Positions 1-9,634 of a stretch of DNA of 64,000 bases are shown one piece after another. The translations under genes were made by a program, and so were the position numbers. This DNA comes from Prevotella sp. (GTDB lineage: Bacteria > Bacteroidota > Bacteroidia > Bacteroidales > Bacteroidaceae): NCBI GenBank assembly GCA_017474925.1, contig JAFVGN010000031.1, positions 1 through 64,000 on the forward strand. The letters run 5' to 3'. Below the pieces are notes generated by a model, which saw nothing but the letters and a program-made list of their open reading frames with translations, searched no databases and was not told where the DNA came from. The stretch's first letter is position 1, and each line of letters starts with the position of its first letter.

Positions 1-50
1 AATAATATAATATACAATATTCTGCAGGTAGGCAATGGCGCAAAAAAGAC

Positions 51-75
51 TGTCACGCCTGTCACGCTGTAACGC
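51..75. repeat. Short tandem repeat TGTCACGC/TGTAACGC
   Basis: Three consecutive 8-9 base units read TGTCACGCC, TGTCACGC and TGTAACGC just inside the left edge. The segment 1-188 otherwise holds no gene that I can support; a frame runs through it into the next gene but the better start is at 189. Function unknown; it may be the end of a structured intergenic region that begins outside the window. Confidence 0.5.
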
Positions 76-188
76 CCTTGACCTGTCAGGGGGGATGGAT
101 GAGCAGCTTAGTACTTATTTTATCCAATCTGCAACTTTTCGCATCGTTCAAACGTCTAACATATAGAAACTTCAAAATAGAAACGATT

Positions 189-506
189 ATGATACTCTCA
201 ACAACCCCACAGATTGAAGGTCACACTATCCGCGAATACAAGGGTGTGGTGACAGGTGAAACCATTATTGGTGCCAACTTCGTGAAGGATTTCTTTGCAG
301 GCATCCGCGACATCGTAGGCGGGCGCTCTGCCAGTTATGAACAAGTCTTGCGCGAGGCCAAGGACACTTCCCTGAAGGAAATGATGGAACGTGCTCAGGC
401 TATGGGAGCCAACGCCATCGTAGGAATCGACATCGACTACGAGACCATTGGTGCCAACGGCTCGATGCTCATGGTAGCCACCAGCGGAACTGCTGTTGTG
501 ATATAA
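189..506 (+). CDS. YbjQ/UPF0145 family protein
   Basis: A 105-residue protein of the YbjQ (UPF0145, heavy-metal-binding-like) family, whose biochemical role is not established. The conserved pattern is visible: an early ITT/STTP strand followed by [29 protein letters not shown], then a helix with [22 protein letters not shown]. The reading frame extends upstream to 78, but the family normally begins a few residues before the STTP-like strand, so the ATG at 189 is preferred. It lies 2 bases before the iron-sulfur membrane protein and is probably cotranscribed with it. No signal peptide or membrane segment. Soluble, likely oligomeric. Confidence 0.88.
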   Translation: MILSTTPQIEGHTIREYKGVVTGETIIGANFVKDFFAGIRDIVGGRSASYEQVLREAKDTSLKEMMERAQAMGANAIVGIDIDYETIGANGSMLMVATSGTAVVI

Positions 507-508
507 GC

Positions 509-1357
509 ATGAAGAAGTACCGTTCGTCCATCATTCTGTGGCTGGTTTTCGAAGCCATTGCCGTATGGCTGTGGCAGGCAACAGGGAATTTGTTTTTCCT
601 GCTGAACTTCTCGTATATCGGCTTCTGCATCGGCTTTGGAGGCATCCTGTTCGCTGCGGGTTGGAAGTACGCCAGGGAGTTCACCCAATTTGGCGTAGGT
701 GCATATATGCTTGTGTTCCTCGGACTGATTTGCCGAGAGAATATGCAGATTGAGGGACTGTGGTATTATCTGCTTTGTGGTGTCTGGGGAGCAGGTACGC
801 TCCACTATGCCATTGCCAAGATATTCGGCCCGCTGCTGTTTGGCAGAGGATGGTGCGGATATGCCTGCTGGACGGCAATGATTCTCGACTTGCTGCCATA
901 CAAACAGCCCAAGGCTGCTCAGGCTCGACAGAAGGACAAAGCGCCAAGAAAGAATTGGGGATTCATCCGATACATCATGTTCGGCCTTTCGGTGGCCATC
1001 GTCCTGCTTTTGTTCTGGCTTGGAAAGGCCAGTGCCTACACTATGTTCACGCTTTTCGTGGCTGGTAACATCTTCTATTATGCGGTAGGTATCACCCTCG
1101 CCATCCTGCTGAAGGACAATCGCGCTTTCTGCAAGTACATCTGCCCAATAACGGTGTTCTTAAAGCCAATGAGCTATTATTCTCTGATCCGCATCAAGTG
1201 CGATGAGGATAAGTGCATCAGCTGTGGAAAATGCCTGAAAGTCTGTCCGATGGACGTCGAGGTGAATAAAAACGCTCGCAGTCGCAAGAATGCCACAGAG
1301 TGCATCCTCTGCCAGAAGTGTACGAAAGCCTGTCCGACTAAGGCTTTGTCAGTTTGA
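509..1357 (+). CDS. Membrane-bound 4Fe-4S ferredoxin-type protein (NapH/CcoG-like)
   Basis: A 282-residue integral membrane protein expected to pass electrons through iron-sulfur clusters at the inner membrane. Several hydrophobic segments fill residues 1-215. A GRGWCGYACW motif near residues 111-120 resembles the Cys pair of NapH/NosR-type proteins. Two classical 4Fe-4S motifs close the protein: CISCGKCLKVCP near residue 236 and CILCQKCTKACP near 265. The redox partner cannot be named because no nap, nos or cco genes are nearby; the only close neighbour is the YbjQ protein 2 bases upstream. It converges on the tolC-like gene with a 32-base gap. Confidence 0.85.
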   Translation: MKKYRSSIILWLVFEAIAVWLWQATGNLFFLLNFSYIGFCIGFGGILFAAGWKYAREFTQFGVGAYMLVFLGLICRENMQIEGLWYYLLCGVWGAGTLHYAIAKIFGPLLFGRGWCGYACWTAMILDLLPYKQPKAAQARQKDKAPRKNWGFIRYIMFGLSVAIVLLLFWLGKASAYTMFTLFVAGNIFYYAVGITLAILLKDNRAFCKYICPITVFLKPMSYYSLIRIKCDEDKCISCGKCLKVCPMDVEVNKNARSRKNATECILCQKCTKACPTKALSV

Positions 1358-1389
1358 GGCCACACAAGATACAAATTGTTATTGATACC

Positions 1390-2724
1390 TTACTGCCCAA
1401 TAGCTTGCCTATATTCCAGCAACTTGTTCTGGTAGTCGGCGAAAGCATCTGTTCGCCTGTCGCACGACTGCTGGTAGAGCATCTGAGCCTCGAGTAAGTC
1501 GCTCATCTTAGAAGTACCTGCTTTGTAATAGTTGCGATTAAGGCGCAGGTTTTCCGCTGCCTGTTCAATACTACGCTGGGCCAGGAGCAACTGCTGGTAC
1601 GACTCTTCTACCCCATTCCATGCGTTTTGCATACGGATTTGCAGCAGTTGCGCATTATCTTCTAACTGTTCGACTGCTTTTTGGTGTTCTATCTTGCGGC
1701 GCTTAATGGCATGAGAGCCACCCCACCAGTCGGAAATGGGCACACTGACGGTGGCAAACACCATCCCGAAAGTTGTGTTGCTGTCCAGCAGATTATGGTA
1801 GTTGTAGCCTACACCGACAGCAACGGATGGCAGGTTCTGGCCAACGGCTATCTTCTTCTGAAGATTAGTGGCTTCCACCTGTTTTCCAAGCAATTGATAT
1901 TCAGCAGTTCCCAATAGTGCCTGACGATGGTCTTGCTTGGTAATCAGTGGTAAAGTGATATCAGACTGATAGGAAATAACGAACGCGGTATCACTCAGGC
2001 CACAATACTGCGATAACAACAGACGGACAATGGAGATGCCATTTTGCAGTTTCAGCCGCTGACTCTCGATATCGTTCTGGCGCAGCTGTACTTGTAAAAG
2101 GTCGTTGGGCATAGCCAAACCAGCCCGAACTGCCACATCCACATCTTTGTGGATACCAGCCAACAGGGTATCTACAGCCTCGATGGTCTTCTTTTTCTCC
2201 TGCAGCGAGGCTAACTGCCAGAAATATTGTTCGGCAGTCTTCTCCACTTCGTTTTCTGACAATTGCAACTGCAAGCGACTTACGTCTTCGCCTACCTTGG
2301 CGAGTTTGTTGCCGTTGATGATTTGCCCTCCGGCAAACACGGGCTGCACAGCCATCAGCGAGCCGATGGTTCCGTTCTTCAGCATCGAGATGCTGATGGG
2401 GTTACCCAAGGCTGCAAGAGCCTCGGCAGGCAACATCTGTGCCAGGCTGGCCCCCAACTCAGGCGAAATCATTTCAGAAGGGTTGATATTAGTTTGTGCC
2501 ATTCCTTTGTTGGCATTAAACCAAAGTCCTGTTCCGCTCAGGTTGGGGAAATATTTGGTAAATGCTTCCTTGCGCTGCTGTTGAGCAGTCTCGATGTTGT
2601 ATTTGGCACTACGGATGGCGATGTTGTTATGGAGGGCAGAATCCTTCATCTGCTCTAGGGTGTAAGTCTGTGCCGAGGCTGTAAGTGTACAGCCCAAAGC
2701 TATCAATGATAATATCTTTTTCAT
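1390..2724 (-). CDS. TolC-family outer membrane efflux channel
   Basis: A 444-residue outer membrane factor, third gene of the efflux operon, giving the trans-envelope exit duct for the RND pump. It starts with a signal peptide (MKKILSLIALGCTLTASA). The rest is typical of OEP/TolC proteins: long amphipathic alpha-helical stretches rich in Gln and Ala (for example residues around AVEQLEDNAQLLQIRMQNAW) in two related halves, and a C-terminal NRNYYKAGTSKMSDLLEAQMLYQQS helix. It lies 148 bases downstream of the permease gene, a gap filled by a 70-bp tandem duplication, so read-through transcription has to cross this repeat. Substrate unknown. Confidence 0.92.
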   Translation of the reverse strand: MKKILSLIALGCTLTASAQTYTLEQMKDSALHNNIAIRSAKYNIETAQQQRKEAFTKYFPNLSGTGLWFNANKGMAQTNINPSEMISPELGASLAQMLPAEALAALGNPISISMLKNGTIGSLMAVQPVFAGGQIINGNKLAKVGEDVSRLQLQLSENEVEKTAEQYFWQLASLQEKKKTIEAVDTLLAGIHKDVDVAVRAGLAMPNDLLQVQLRQNDIESQRLKLQNGISIVRLLLSQYCGLSDTAFVISYQSDITLPLITKQDHRQALLGTAEYQLLGKQVEATNLQKKIAVGQNLPSVAVGVGYNYHNLLDSNTTFGMVFATVSVPISDWWGGSHAIKRRKIEHQKAVEQLEDNAQLLQIRMQNAWNGVEESYQQLLLAQRSIEQAAENLRLNRNYYKAGTSKMSDLLEAQMLYQQSCDRRTDAFADYQNKLLEYRQAIGQ

Positions 2725-2740
2725 GTGAAATGTTATTTTG

Positions 2741-2890
2741 TCGAAACTTTAACTTCGTTGAGCTTTCTCACGTTCGGAAGTGAGAGCAAGCTCATACTTC
2801 TCTCACTTAGTCGAAACCTTAACTTCGTTGAGCTTTCTCACGTTCGGAAGTGAGAGCAAGCTCATACTTCTCTCACTTAGTCGAAACCTT
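2741..2890. repeat. 70-bp tandem duplication carrying a REP-like motif
   Basis: Two 70-bp units (2741-2810 and 2811-2880) differ at one base (a T/C in the TCGAAACYTT start), followed by the first 10 bases of a third unit. Each unit contains CTCACG-N11-GAGCAAGCTC (2767-2793 in the first copy) and can fold as a hairpin on the minus strand (AGCTT..CTCAC / GTGAG..AAGCT). The distal end of the array overlaps the last codons and stop (2873-2875) of the efflux permease. The same motif occurs once more, inverted, at 11,056-11,082. Confidence 0.92.
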
Positions 2891-5800
2891 CCAATAAATG
2901 ACGGGGAGCATGGTAACCACCATGATGAGTGAGCCGATACCACCTGCGAAGATAGTGACGCCTACGGGCATCCAAAATGAACTCTGAGCGATAATCATCG
3001 GCACCACACCAACGGCAGTAGTGGCTGTGGTGAGGAAGATAGGCACCATACGACGTTTGCCTGCCTCGTAGGCAGCCTGCTTTACAGCTTTGTTATAAGC
3101 CACGCGGTCCACCGTCCAGTCACCATGCTCTGCCACATGCTTCTTAATCAGGTTGATAGCATGCTCAAAGATGAGAATCTCGTTACGCATAATCATTCCC
3201 ATCAGGGTGATGAGTCCGAAGATAGAGGTAAGTCCTAGGGCACGATTCATTAGTCCCAGACCGATGAGTGCTCCAGGAATCATCAATGCTAAGGCTACCA
3301 TACAGATGGTAGTCACACCATACTTCTTGAAGTTGAACAACAGGAAGAAGAAGACGATAACCATAGCAATGCTAATACCAGCGATAATCTGTGGCATAGC
3401 CTCATCGCCGTATTCAATCTCACCACCCACCTCCGTACGCACGCCTTGGGGCAATTGTATTTCTTCCTGCATGACACGGGCAATCTCGTTTTCAATAGGA
3501 GCAGTATAGACACCCTGTGCAAACTGAGCCGTCACCGTGATACAGCGCTCACCACCCCGATGCATGATACGGCTCTCGCTCCATTTGGGAGAGACTTTGG
3601 CAATCTGTCTCAAAGGAACTGTTGAATTGGTGCTCTTCAAACCTCCCGACAGCATCGACGCTGGCGATGCGATGCCCAGGTTCGCGATATCAGAGTAGGT
3701 CATGTCAGTATCGTCCTTCACCACAATGGGCAGCTCGTAGTTACCCTCCCAAATCTGTCCCACACGCAAGTCGCTCGATGTAGCACTCAGGGCCAACTGG
3801 GCCGTAGTGCGTGTGATGCCTAATTGCGCTGATGTCACAGGGTCAAGTTCGACATTGATGATAGGGTACGGCTGGAAGTAGTCGGTATGTACCCACTCTA
3901 GTTCCGGCATCTTTCGCATACGCTCCATCAACCGCTCCGCCACCACATGCAGCGAGTCGAGGTTGTCTCCATAGAATCGGTACTCCAGTTCGCTGACCTC
4001 CAGATAGTCCAGTCGTTTGAACTTCACATAGGCATTGGGGAAAGCCTCGCTCAACTGGGGCTGATATTTAGCCAGGAGGTCAAGTGTAGCCTCATTGCTC
4101 TCGGTATTCACGATGAACTGTGCATAGTTGTTACCTGCCAACTGAGGTGCATAGGCATCCATAAATCGAGGCGATGAACAGCCGATAAAAGCAGTAATGC
4201 CTGTGACACGTTCATCCTTCTCAAGCACATGTTGTACTGAATCAGCTATCACCTCCGTCTCGGCCATACCCTTACCCTCAGGCAGGAATATCTCTACCGC
4301 AAACTGATCGCGGTCAGCGTATGGGAATAGGCGTATCTTCAGCGTGGGGGCTATCAGTGTTGAGAGCAGAATGACAGCGACACCACCTCCAATCGTGAAC
4401 CACGGGTTGGCAAAAGTCCAATCTAACACCTTATTGTAGGTATTCTGCACCCATTTGGTTATTTTATTTCCATTCGTACTCACTTTTCCTGGCTTAATGA
4501 TGCGTGTTTCGAGGAACGGAATCACAGTAACAGCTAGTACTAGCGACACCATGAGGTTGATGGTTATTGTGACTGGGAAATCTTCCAAACAGTCGTGGAA
4601 CATGCCCTTCATCGTAATGAGGAAGGGATAGAAGATGGCACAGATACAGATGGTAGCCAACAGCATAGGCATGAAGTACTGGCGCACCGACTCAATGGCG
4701 GCATCAAAGGGTTTAAAGCCTTTACCCAAATATTCCAGATAGCCATCAATCACCACGATGGAGTTATCCACAATCATTCCCAACACCACGATGAGCGCTG
4801 CCAGCGTCACGATGTTCAGTTCGATGCCCATCATATACATCACAGCTATACTTACAAAGGTGCTCAGCGGGATAGTGATAGCCGCCACGATGGCCGAACG
4901 CAGGGGGAACAACACCATCATCACCAAGATAATGATAGCCATCGAAATGAGCAGGTCGCGCAGGAAGTCGCTCACACTCATGGCTACCACTTTGGGCTTA
5001 TCGGCAATGCGGGTCACGTTCACATCCTCGGGCAGTTCGTTCTGGCGAAAATCGTTCAGCACCCGGTCCACCTCCTGACCATACTGCACTACATTATTGC
5101 CAGGTGTCATCTCCATCGACAGCAGCACACAAGGGTGTCCGTCTTGTTCGATACGACTCGACATCGGCTCGTATTCACGTACTACATTGGCAACGTCTCT
5201 CACGCGAGCCACCTTACCAGTCGCAGGGTCGCTGAAGATAATTTGGTTGGCTATCTCCTCTTCGCTGTTCTCCTGAGCTTCCACATGGATAGGCACCTGC
5301 TGGTCATCATCGCTGATACTACCACTTATCGTGGTGATGCCCTGCGCCTGCAGGCGGGAGAAGAGCATCTGCTGACCAATGCCGTAGGCCTGCAGGCGCT
5401 GGCGATCGATATAGAGGCTGATTTGTTCTTTCTGTTCTCCGAATAGCTTAACGTTAGCAACTGATGGAATACGACGCAGGCAGTCGCTCAAGTCGTCGCT
5501 ATATTGTTTCAGTTCGCGATAGCTGCGCTGGTCGCTCTCAATGGCGATGAGCAGGGCTGAGGTGTTACCAAAGTCATCGTTCACCACAATAGCCAGCACC
5601 CCACTGGGCAACTGCGCCTTAAAGCCATTCAGACCGTGCTTGATTTTCGACCACACCTCGTCCTTATTGTTCACATCATCGTTCAGTTTTACCATCACGA
5701 TACACATGCCGTTCTGACTTTGTGTGGTCGTCTTCTTACGATTCACCTCACCATAGGTAAAGAGGTAGCGCTCCAAAGGACGAGCCACCTGCTGCTCTAT

Positions 5801-5983
5801 TTCTTCTGATGTAGCGCCAGGATAGACTGCCACCACCACACCTTGTCGGATGGTGGCATGTGGAAATTCGTCTTTCGGCATAATGTACATGCCATAGATA
5901 CCCATCACAAACAATATGCCTATGATAAGCAATGATATAGAATAATGCTCCAAAGGCCATCGGAGCCAGTTTACATGCTTCAT
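2873..5983 (-). CDS. RND efflux transporter permease (AcrB-type)
   Basis: A 1036-residue inner membrane proton-driven pump of the resistance-nodulation-division family. The length, the N-terminal membrane helix (SISLLIIGILFVMGIYGMYI), two large periplasmic loops after TM1 and TM7, and 12 predicted membrane segments agree with the family. TM4 reads GMIVDNSIVVID, where many AcrB-like pumps have VDDAIVV, so only the first of the two proton-relay Asp residues is kept; this variant is common in Bacteroidota RND proteins. The start is one base after the adaptor stop codon, so translation is probably coupled. The last codons and the stop are part of the 70-bp repeat unit, so the extreme C-terminus (KVSTK) may have been set by that duplication. 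Confidence 0.95.
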   Translation of the reverse strand: MKHVNWLRWPLEHYSISLLIIGILFVMGIYGMYIMPKDEFPHATIRQGVVVAVYPGATSEEIEQQVARPLERYLFTYGEVNRKKTTTQSQNGMCIVMVKLNDDVNNKDEVWSKIKHGLNGFKAQLPSGVLAIVVNDDFGNTSALLIAIESDQRSYRELKQYSDDLSDCLRRIPSVANVKLFGEQKEQISLYIDRQRLQAYGIGQQMLFSRLQAQGITTISGSISDDDQQVPIHVEAQENSEEEIANQIIFSDPATGKVARVRDVANVVREYEPMSSRIEQDGHPCVLLSMEMTPGNNVVQYGQEVDRVLNDFRQNELPEDVNVTRIADKPKVVAMSVSDFLRDLLISMAIIILVMMVLFPLRSAIVAAITIPLSTFVSIAVMYMMGIELNIVTLAALIVVLGMIVDNSIVVIDGYLEYLGKGFKPFDAAIESVRQYFMPMLLATICICAIFYPFLITMKGMFHDCLEDFPVTITINLMVSLVLAVTVIPFLETRIIKPGKVSTNGNKITKWVQNTYNKVLDWTFANPWFTIGGGVAVILLSTLIAPTLKIRLFPYADRDQFAVEIFLPEGKGMAETEVIADSVQHVLEKDERVTGITAFIGCSSPRFMDAYAPQLAGNNYAQFIVNTESNEATLDLLAKYQPQLSEAFPNAYVKFKRLDYLEVSELEYRFYGDNLDSLHVVAERLMERMRKMPELEWVHTDYFQPYPIINVELDPVTSAQLGITRTTAQLALSATSSDLRVGQIWEGNYELPIVVKDDTDMTYSDIANLGIASPASMLSGGLKSTNSTVPLRQIAKVSPKWSESRIMHRGGERCITVTAQFAQGVYTAPIENEIARVMQEEIQLPQGVRTEVGGEIEYGDEAMPQIIAGISIAMVIVFFFLLFNFKKYGVTTICMVALALMIPGALIGLGLMNRALGLTSIFGLITLMGMIMRNEILIFEHAINLIKKHVAEHGDWTVDRVAYNKAVKQAAYEAGKRRMVPIFLTTATTAVGVVPMIIAQSSFWMPVGVTIFAGGIGSLIMVVTMLPVIYWKVSTK

Positions 5984-5984
5984 A

Positions 5985-7034
5985 TTAATATATCACTTTG
6001 GTTCCTTCACTCAATTTCTGATAACCCTCTGTAGCAATACGGTCACCAGTGATCAAACCATCGATGACACTTACATAATTGCCCTGTGTCTGACCTATAG
6101 TCACGATAGCACGATGAGCCGTGCTGTCCTTACCCACCGTCCACACAAACAAACTACCATCTGACTTCTTCTGTACTGCCGTCACAGGAACCATTTTGCT
6201 GCCAATAGCCTGCGAACCATCAGAGACAAAACGTACATTGGCTACCATCCCTGGCAGCAGCTTCCGATCGACGTTTGCCACGTTAATTCTTATATCGTAC
6301 GTATGCGTGAGGGCATCGGCCTGAACACCTTTCTCTATCCGGCCTCCCTGATAATTCTTGCCTTGCATACGTCCTTCAGCCGATCGGCTATTGATGGCTT
6401 CTACCGAAATACTTGTTGGAGTAGTGGCATTGATACCGCCTATCTCTGCTTCAGGTATAGCCACTTTCACTTTTACAGTTGAAATGTCAAGGATACTCAC
6501 AACAGCCTGTGACGGTAAAGCAGTCTCACCTGTTCCTATCAGTTTCTTGCCTATGATACCACTGACAGGAGCAATAAGCCTACAATCGGCCAGATTCTTG
6601 CGTGCCACCTCTAATTGCGATTTGACCTGCGCCACCTTGCTCTGAATCTCCACCCACTGCACCTCGGGCAGTGAACCGTTGTCATGTAACATCTTATAGC
6701 GCGCCAAAGCATCGTTGGCCTGCGTCATCTGCGCCTCAGCACCACTCAGCAAGTTTCGAGCCTGCGTGTCGTCCATCTCCGCAATCAGCTGACCTTTGCT
6801 AACTGTCTGGCCTTCATTCACCAACATACGCTTCACAACCCCCATGCCAGTAAAGCTCACCGCGGTAGCCTCACGTTCTTCCACGATACCCACATACGTC
6901 TGGGCATTATCCACCATAGCAGGCGATACCACCTGTGTTTCTATTCTCGTCGGAGCCTTTACGTTCTGCTCCTTTTTTTCTCCACAACTGCCCAGTAATA
7001 TGACTGAAAGCAGTATCAAAAATACCTTTTTCAT
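5985..7034 (-). CDS. RND efflux periplasmic adaptor (membrane fusion lipoprotein)
   Basis: A 349-residue HlyD/AcrA-type adaptor that couples the permease to TolC. It has a lipoprotein signal with lipobox LLGSC, so it is probably anchored by a lipidated Cys near residue 17. After this comes a biotinyl/lipoyl-like half (GMGVVKRMLVNEGQTVSKGQLIAEM), a helical hairpin (residues about 80-140), the second lipoyl half (LIAPVSGIIGKKLIGTGE) and beta-barrel and membrane-proximal domains. First gene of the three-gene minus-strand operon, with a TAATTTTG promoter element just upstream and a divergent AraC-family gene that is the obvious candidate regulator. Confidence 0.94.
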   Translation of the reverse strand: MKKVFLILLSVILLGSCGEKKEQNVKAPTRIETQVVSPAMVDNAQTYVGIVEEREATAVSFTGMGVVKRMLVNEGQTVSKGQLIAEMDDTQARNLLSGAEAQMTQANDALARYKMLHDNGSLPEVQWVEIQSKVAQVKSQLEVARKNLADCRLIAPVSGIIGKKLIGTGETALPSQAVVSILDISTVKVKVAIPEAEIGGINATTPTSISVEAINSRSAEGRMQGKNYQGGRIEKGVQADALTHTYDIRINVANVDRKLLPGMVANVRFVSDGSQAIGSKMVPVTAVQKKSDGSLFVWTVGKDSTAHRAIVTIGQTQGNYVSVIDGLITGDRIATEGYQKLSEGTKVIY

Positions 7035-7057
7035 AACCGATTATCTATTTTTGGTTA

Positions 7058-7065
7058 CAAAATTA
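7058..7065 (-). promoter_or_regulatory. -7 box of the efflux operon
   Basis: On the minus strand this reads TAATTTTG, a match to the Bacteroidota -7 consensus TAnnTTTG, 23 bases before the adaptor ATG. No convincing -33 element was seen. Confidence 0.55.
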
Positions 7066-7184
7066 GTTCAAAATCGACTATTCTTCATGTCTGATTTCAC
7101 CTCATATCTTATCAATTCGAAGTCAAGATATCAAAAAAAACAAAATTGATGCTAAATAAAACATGAAATATGGGAAAATATAAG

Positions 7185-7192
7185 TAAATTTG
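7185..7192 (+). promoter_or_regulatory. -7 box directly before the AraC-type gene (possible leaderless start)
   Basis: TAAATTTG followed by CAGC and the ATG at 7197. Only four bases separate the box from the start codon, so transcription would begin at or next to the ATG. The dtd gene shows the same arrangement. Confidence 0.6.
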
Positions 7193-7196
7193 CAGC

Positions 7197-8105
7197 ATGA
7201 AACAGCATGAAGAAGTAACAATTCAAACATTAGCTAACAATGAGGATATCCAAATTGGCTATTCCGATGAAGACATCGTTGTTGTTGACAGTATCCAAAA
7301 GTTCACCGAGGTCAATACAGCCCATGTAGCCATGAATGCTGTTGTCATTTGTACCAATGGCAAGGTACAGGCTCAAATGAATGGCATCATGATGGAACTG
7401 CACAAAAACCAAGTGGCCATCATACCCCAAAACATTACGGTGACTGATGTTATGGTCAGTCCGGACTTCGACTTGAAAGGCATGTTCCTCACTAACCGCA
7501 TCCTGCAAAGTTTTCTCCGCGAGAAAATGAGCATCTGGAACGACATGATGTACATCCATCACCATCATATTGTAACGATGGATGAGGATGAGATACTCTT
7601 CTACACCCATTTCTATGATATGCTGACACTGGCCATTGCCAAGGGCAAGGACTATCCCCTGCATACCGATGTTATCCAGTCGCTGCTACGCTCAGCCATT
7701 CTCGGACTCTGCGGCCGGATGAAGAAAATGTTATCAGCAGACACCAATTTGGCTGGCTCTGACGCTTTGCATGGCAAAGAAAAGCTGACATCTAAAGCCC
7801 ATTTCCAGCACTTTCTCGATCTTTTACACTCCAATGATGTGAAACGCCATACGGTAGAAGCTTACGCCAGCGAACTTTGTATCTCACCGCAATACCTTAC
7901 TGTTGTCTGCAAGAAGAATTCCGGCAAGACCGCCAACGAATGGATTACAGAACAGGTGCTTGAAGATATCCGCTATTACTTGCGTCAGACCGATCTCAGT
8001 ATCAAGCAGGTCTGCGACAAACTTGCATTTCCTAATCCCTCTTTCTTTGGCAAATACGTGAAAGATCATTTCGGTATGACACCATTGGAATTCAGAAATA
8101 GATAG
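7197..8105 (+). CDS. AraC-family transcriptional regulator
   Basis: A 302-residue regulator. The N-terminal about 150 residues look like a cupin-type sensing domain (NGKVQAQMNGIMMELHKNQ, then IIPQNITVTDV). The C-terminal about 100 residues hold two helix-turn-helix motifs: HTVEAYASELCISPQYLTVVCKK and SIKQVCDKLAFPNPSFFGKYVK, ending in the family signature GMTPLEFR. It is divergent from the efflux operon (162 bases between starts) and 58 bases upstream of the GH28 pectinase gene; either could be its target. The effector is unknown. The -7 box sits 4 bases from the ATG. Confidence 0.9.
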   Translation: MKQHEEVTIQTLANNEDIQIGYSDEDIVVVDSIQKFTEVNTAHVAMNAVVICTNGKVQAQMNGIMMELHKNQVAIIPQNITVTDVMVSPDFDLKGMFLTNRILQSFLREKMSIWNDMMYIHHHHIVTMDEDEILFYTHFYDMLTLAIAKGKDYPLHTDVIQSLLRSAILGLCGRMKKMLSADTNLAGSDALHGKEKLTSKAHFQHFLDLLHSNDVKRHTVEAYASELCISPQYLTVVCKKNSGKTANEWITEQVLEDIRYYLRQTDLSIKQVCDKLAFPNPSFFGKYVKDHFGMTPLEFRNR

Positions 8106-8124
8106 ACTTTTGATTTTTTTTTCG

Positions 8125-8132
8125 TATATTTG
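8125..8132 (+). promoter_or_regulatory. -7 box of the GH28 gene
   Basis: TATATTTG matches TAnnTTTG and is 31 bases before the ATG at 8164. It lies inside the 5' extension of the reading frame that begins at 8110, which is why the later ATG is preferred. Confidence 0.65.
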
Positions 8133-8163
8133 TACCCAAAAACTAACTATTCTATATTTAAGA

Positions 8164-9561
8164 ATGAAGAAAAGAACTTTGTTGTACATACTGTTTGTCC
8201 TTTCTTTCTGCTGCAGAATAACGGCAGCATCAGGAGTGTATAATGTGCGCGATTATGGAGCCAATGGTAACGGAACGACGCTCGACCACGGAGCTATCAA
8301 TAAAGCGATAGAAGCGGCGGCGGCTGATGGTGGCGGACAGGTGGTGCTATCGGCTGGCACATATCTCTGCGGGAGCATCCGGCTGAAGAGCAATGTCGAT
8401 CTGCACCTGATGGCCGGAGCGAAGATACTGGCAGCCCCTGCTGAAATGAAAGCCTATGACGAGAGCGAGTCGTTTGGTGGTTTTCCAGAATACCAAGACG
8501 GCGGGCATACCTATTTTCATAATAGTCTGATCTGGGCCGAGGACCAGCAGAACGTCAGCATCACAGGTCATGGGATGATTGACGGTGAGGGTCTGACAAA
8601 GCGCGACACCGAGAAGGCCGGCAACGTACAGGGCGGCTCCATTGGCACAGGTGACAAGGCCATTGCCCTGAAGCTCTGCCGTAACGTCAACATCCGTGAT
8701 ATCACCATCTATCGCGGCGGACACTTCGCCATCATTGCGACGGGTTGCGACATCGGCACCATCGATAACGTGACCATCGACACCAATCGCGACGGCATCG
8801 ACATCGATTGCTGCAAGTATTTTACGGTTAGCAATACGAAGGTAAATACGCCCAACGACGATGCCATCGTGCTGAAAAGTTCGTATGCCTTGAAACGACC
8901 CGTGCTGTGCGAGCATATCCTCATCACCAACTGCATCGTGACTGGCTATAAGCTGGGCACCTTCTTAAGCGGCGAGTATATACCTGAGAAGGTGAACTGG
9001 GTGTGCGGACGTATCAAACTCGGCACCGAATCGAATGGCGGCTATCGCAATATTACCATCTCTAACTGCACCTGTATGTGGAGTAGCGGGCTGGCCTTCG
9101 AGGAGGTCGACCAAGGACGGATGGAAAACATCACGGTCTCGAATATCACTCTGAGCCACGTACATCATTACCCCATTTACATCACGACAGGCTGTCGTAA
9201 CCGAGGACCCAAGGATGTGACACGCATGTCATCGGCCCGCGACATATATATAAATAATGTAGTAGCTGATGACTGCGACTCTCTGGCAGGCATCATCATC
9301 ACTGGCATGAAGGACGAACCTATCCGCAACGTCTCGCTGTCGAATATCCGTATCCAATATCGTGGTGGTGGCAAGAAGGTAACGACGCCCTATCGCGAGC
9401 AAGGTACGAACTACCCAGAGCCACGATGGGCTGGTCCCACACCTGCATACGGTCTATTTGCCCGTCACGTCGATGGTCTGCACTTACAGAACGTGAATTT
9501 CGAACTGATGCGCCCAGACGAACGACCTGACATCATCCTTGAAGACGTAACAGAATACTAA
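8164..9561 (+). CDS. Secreted glycoside hydrolase family 28 (polygalacturonase-like)
   Basis: A 465-residue pectin-backbone hydrolase. The start at 8164 gives a clean signal peptide (MKKRTLLYILFVLSFCCRITAAS). The mature protein opens with the typical YNVRDYGANGNGTTLDHGAINKAI and continues as a right-handed beta-helix. GH28 active-site elements are visible: NRDGIDIDC (residues about 205-213), PNDDAIVLKS with the Asp pair, and RIKLGTES. Substrate could be homogalacturonan or rhamnogalacturonan; the sequence alone does not decide. A PL1 pectate lyase is encoded 43 kb away in the same window. An AraC-type gene lies directly upstream. Confidence 0.92.
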   Translation: MKKRTLLYILFVLSFCCRITAASGVYNVRDYGANGNGTTLDHGAINKAIEAAAADGGGQVVLSAGTYLCGSIRLKSNVDLHLMAGAKILAAPAEMKAYDESESFGGFPEYQDGGHTYFHNSLIWAEDQQNVSITGHGMIDGEGLTKRDTEKAGNVQGGSIGTGDKAIALKLCRNVNIRDITIYRGGHFAIIATGCDIGTIDNVTIDTNRDGIDIDCCKYFTVSNTKVNTPNDDAIVLKSSYALKRPVLCEHILITNCIVTGYKLGTFLSGEYIPEKVNWVCGRIKLGTESNGGYRNITISNCTCMWSSGLAFEEVDQGRMENITVSNITLSHVHHYPIYITTGCRNRGPKDVTRMSSARDIYINNVVADDCDSLAGIIITGMKDEPIRNVSLSNIRIQYRGGGKKVTTPYREQGTNYPEPRWAGPTPAYGLFARHVDGLHLQNVNFELMRPDERPDIILEDVTEY

Positions 9562-9634
9562 ACTTCATATGATCGGTGTCAGAGAATGGTAAATCCTACA
9601 CATCAAACTTTACGAATATTAATAGAAATAACAT

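Noticed and set aside
4595..5446. 283-codon plus-strand frame inside the RND permease gene
   Set aside because: Antisense shadow; His-rich translation without a recognisable fold.
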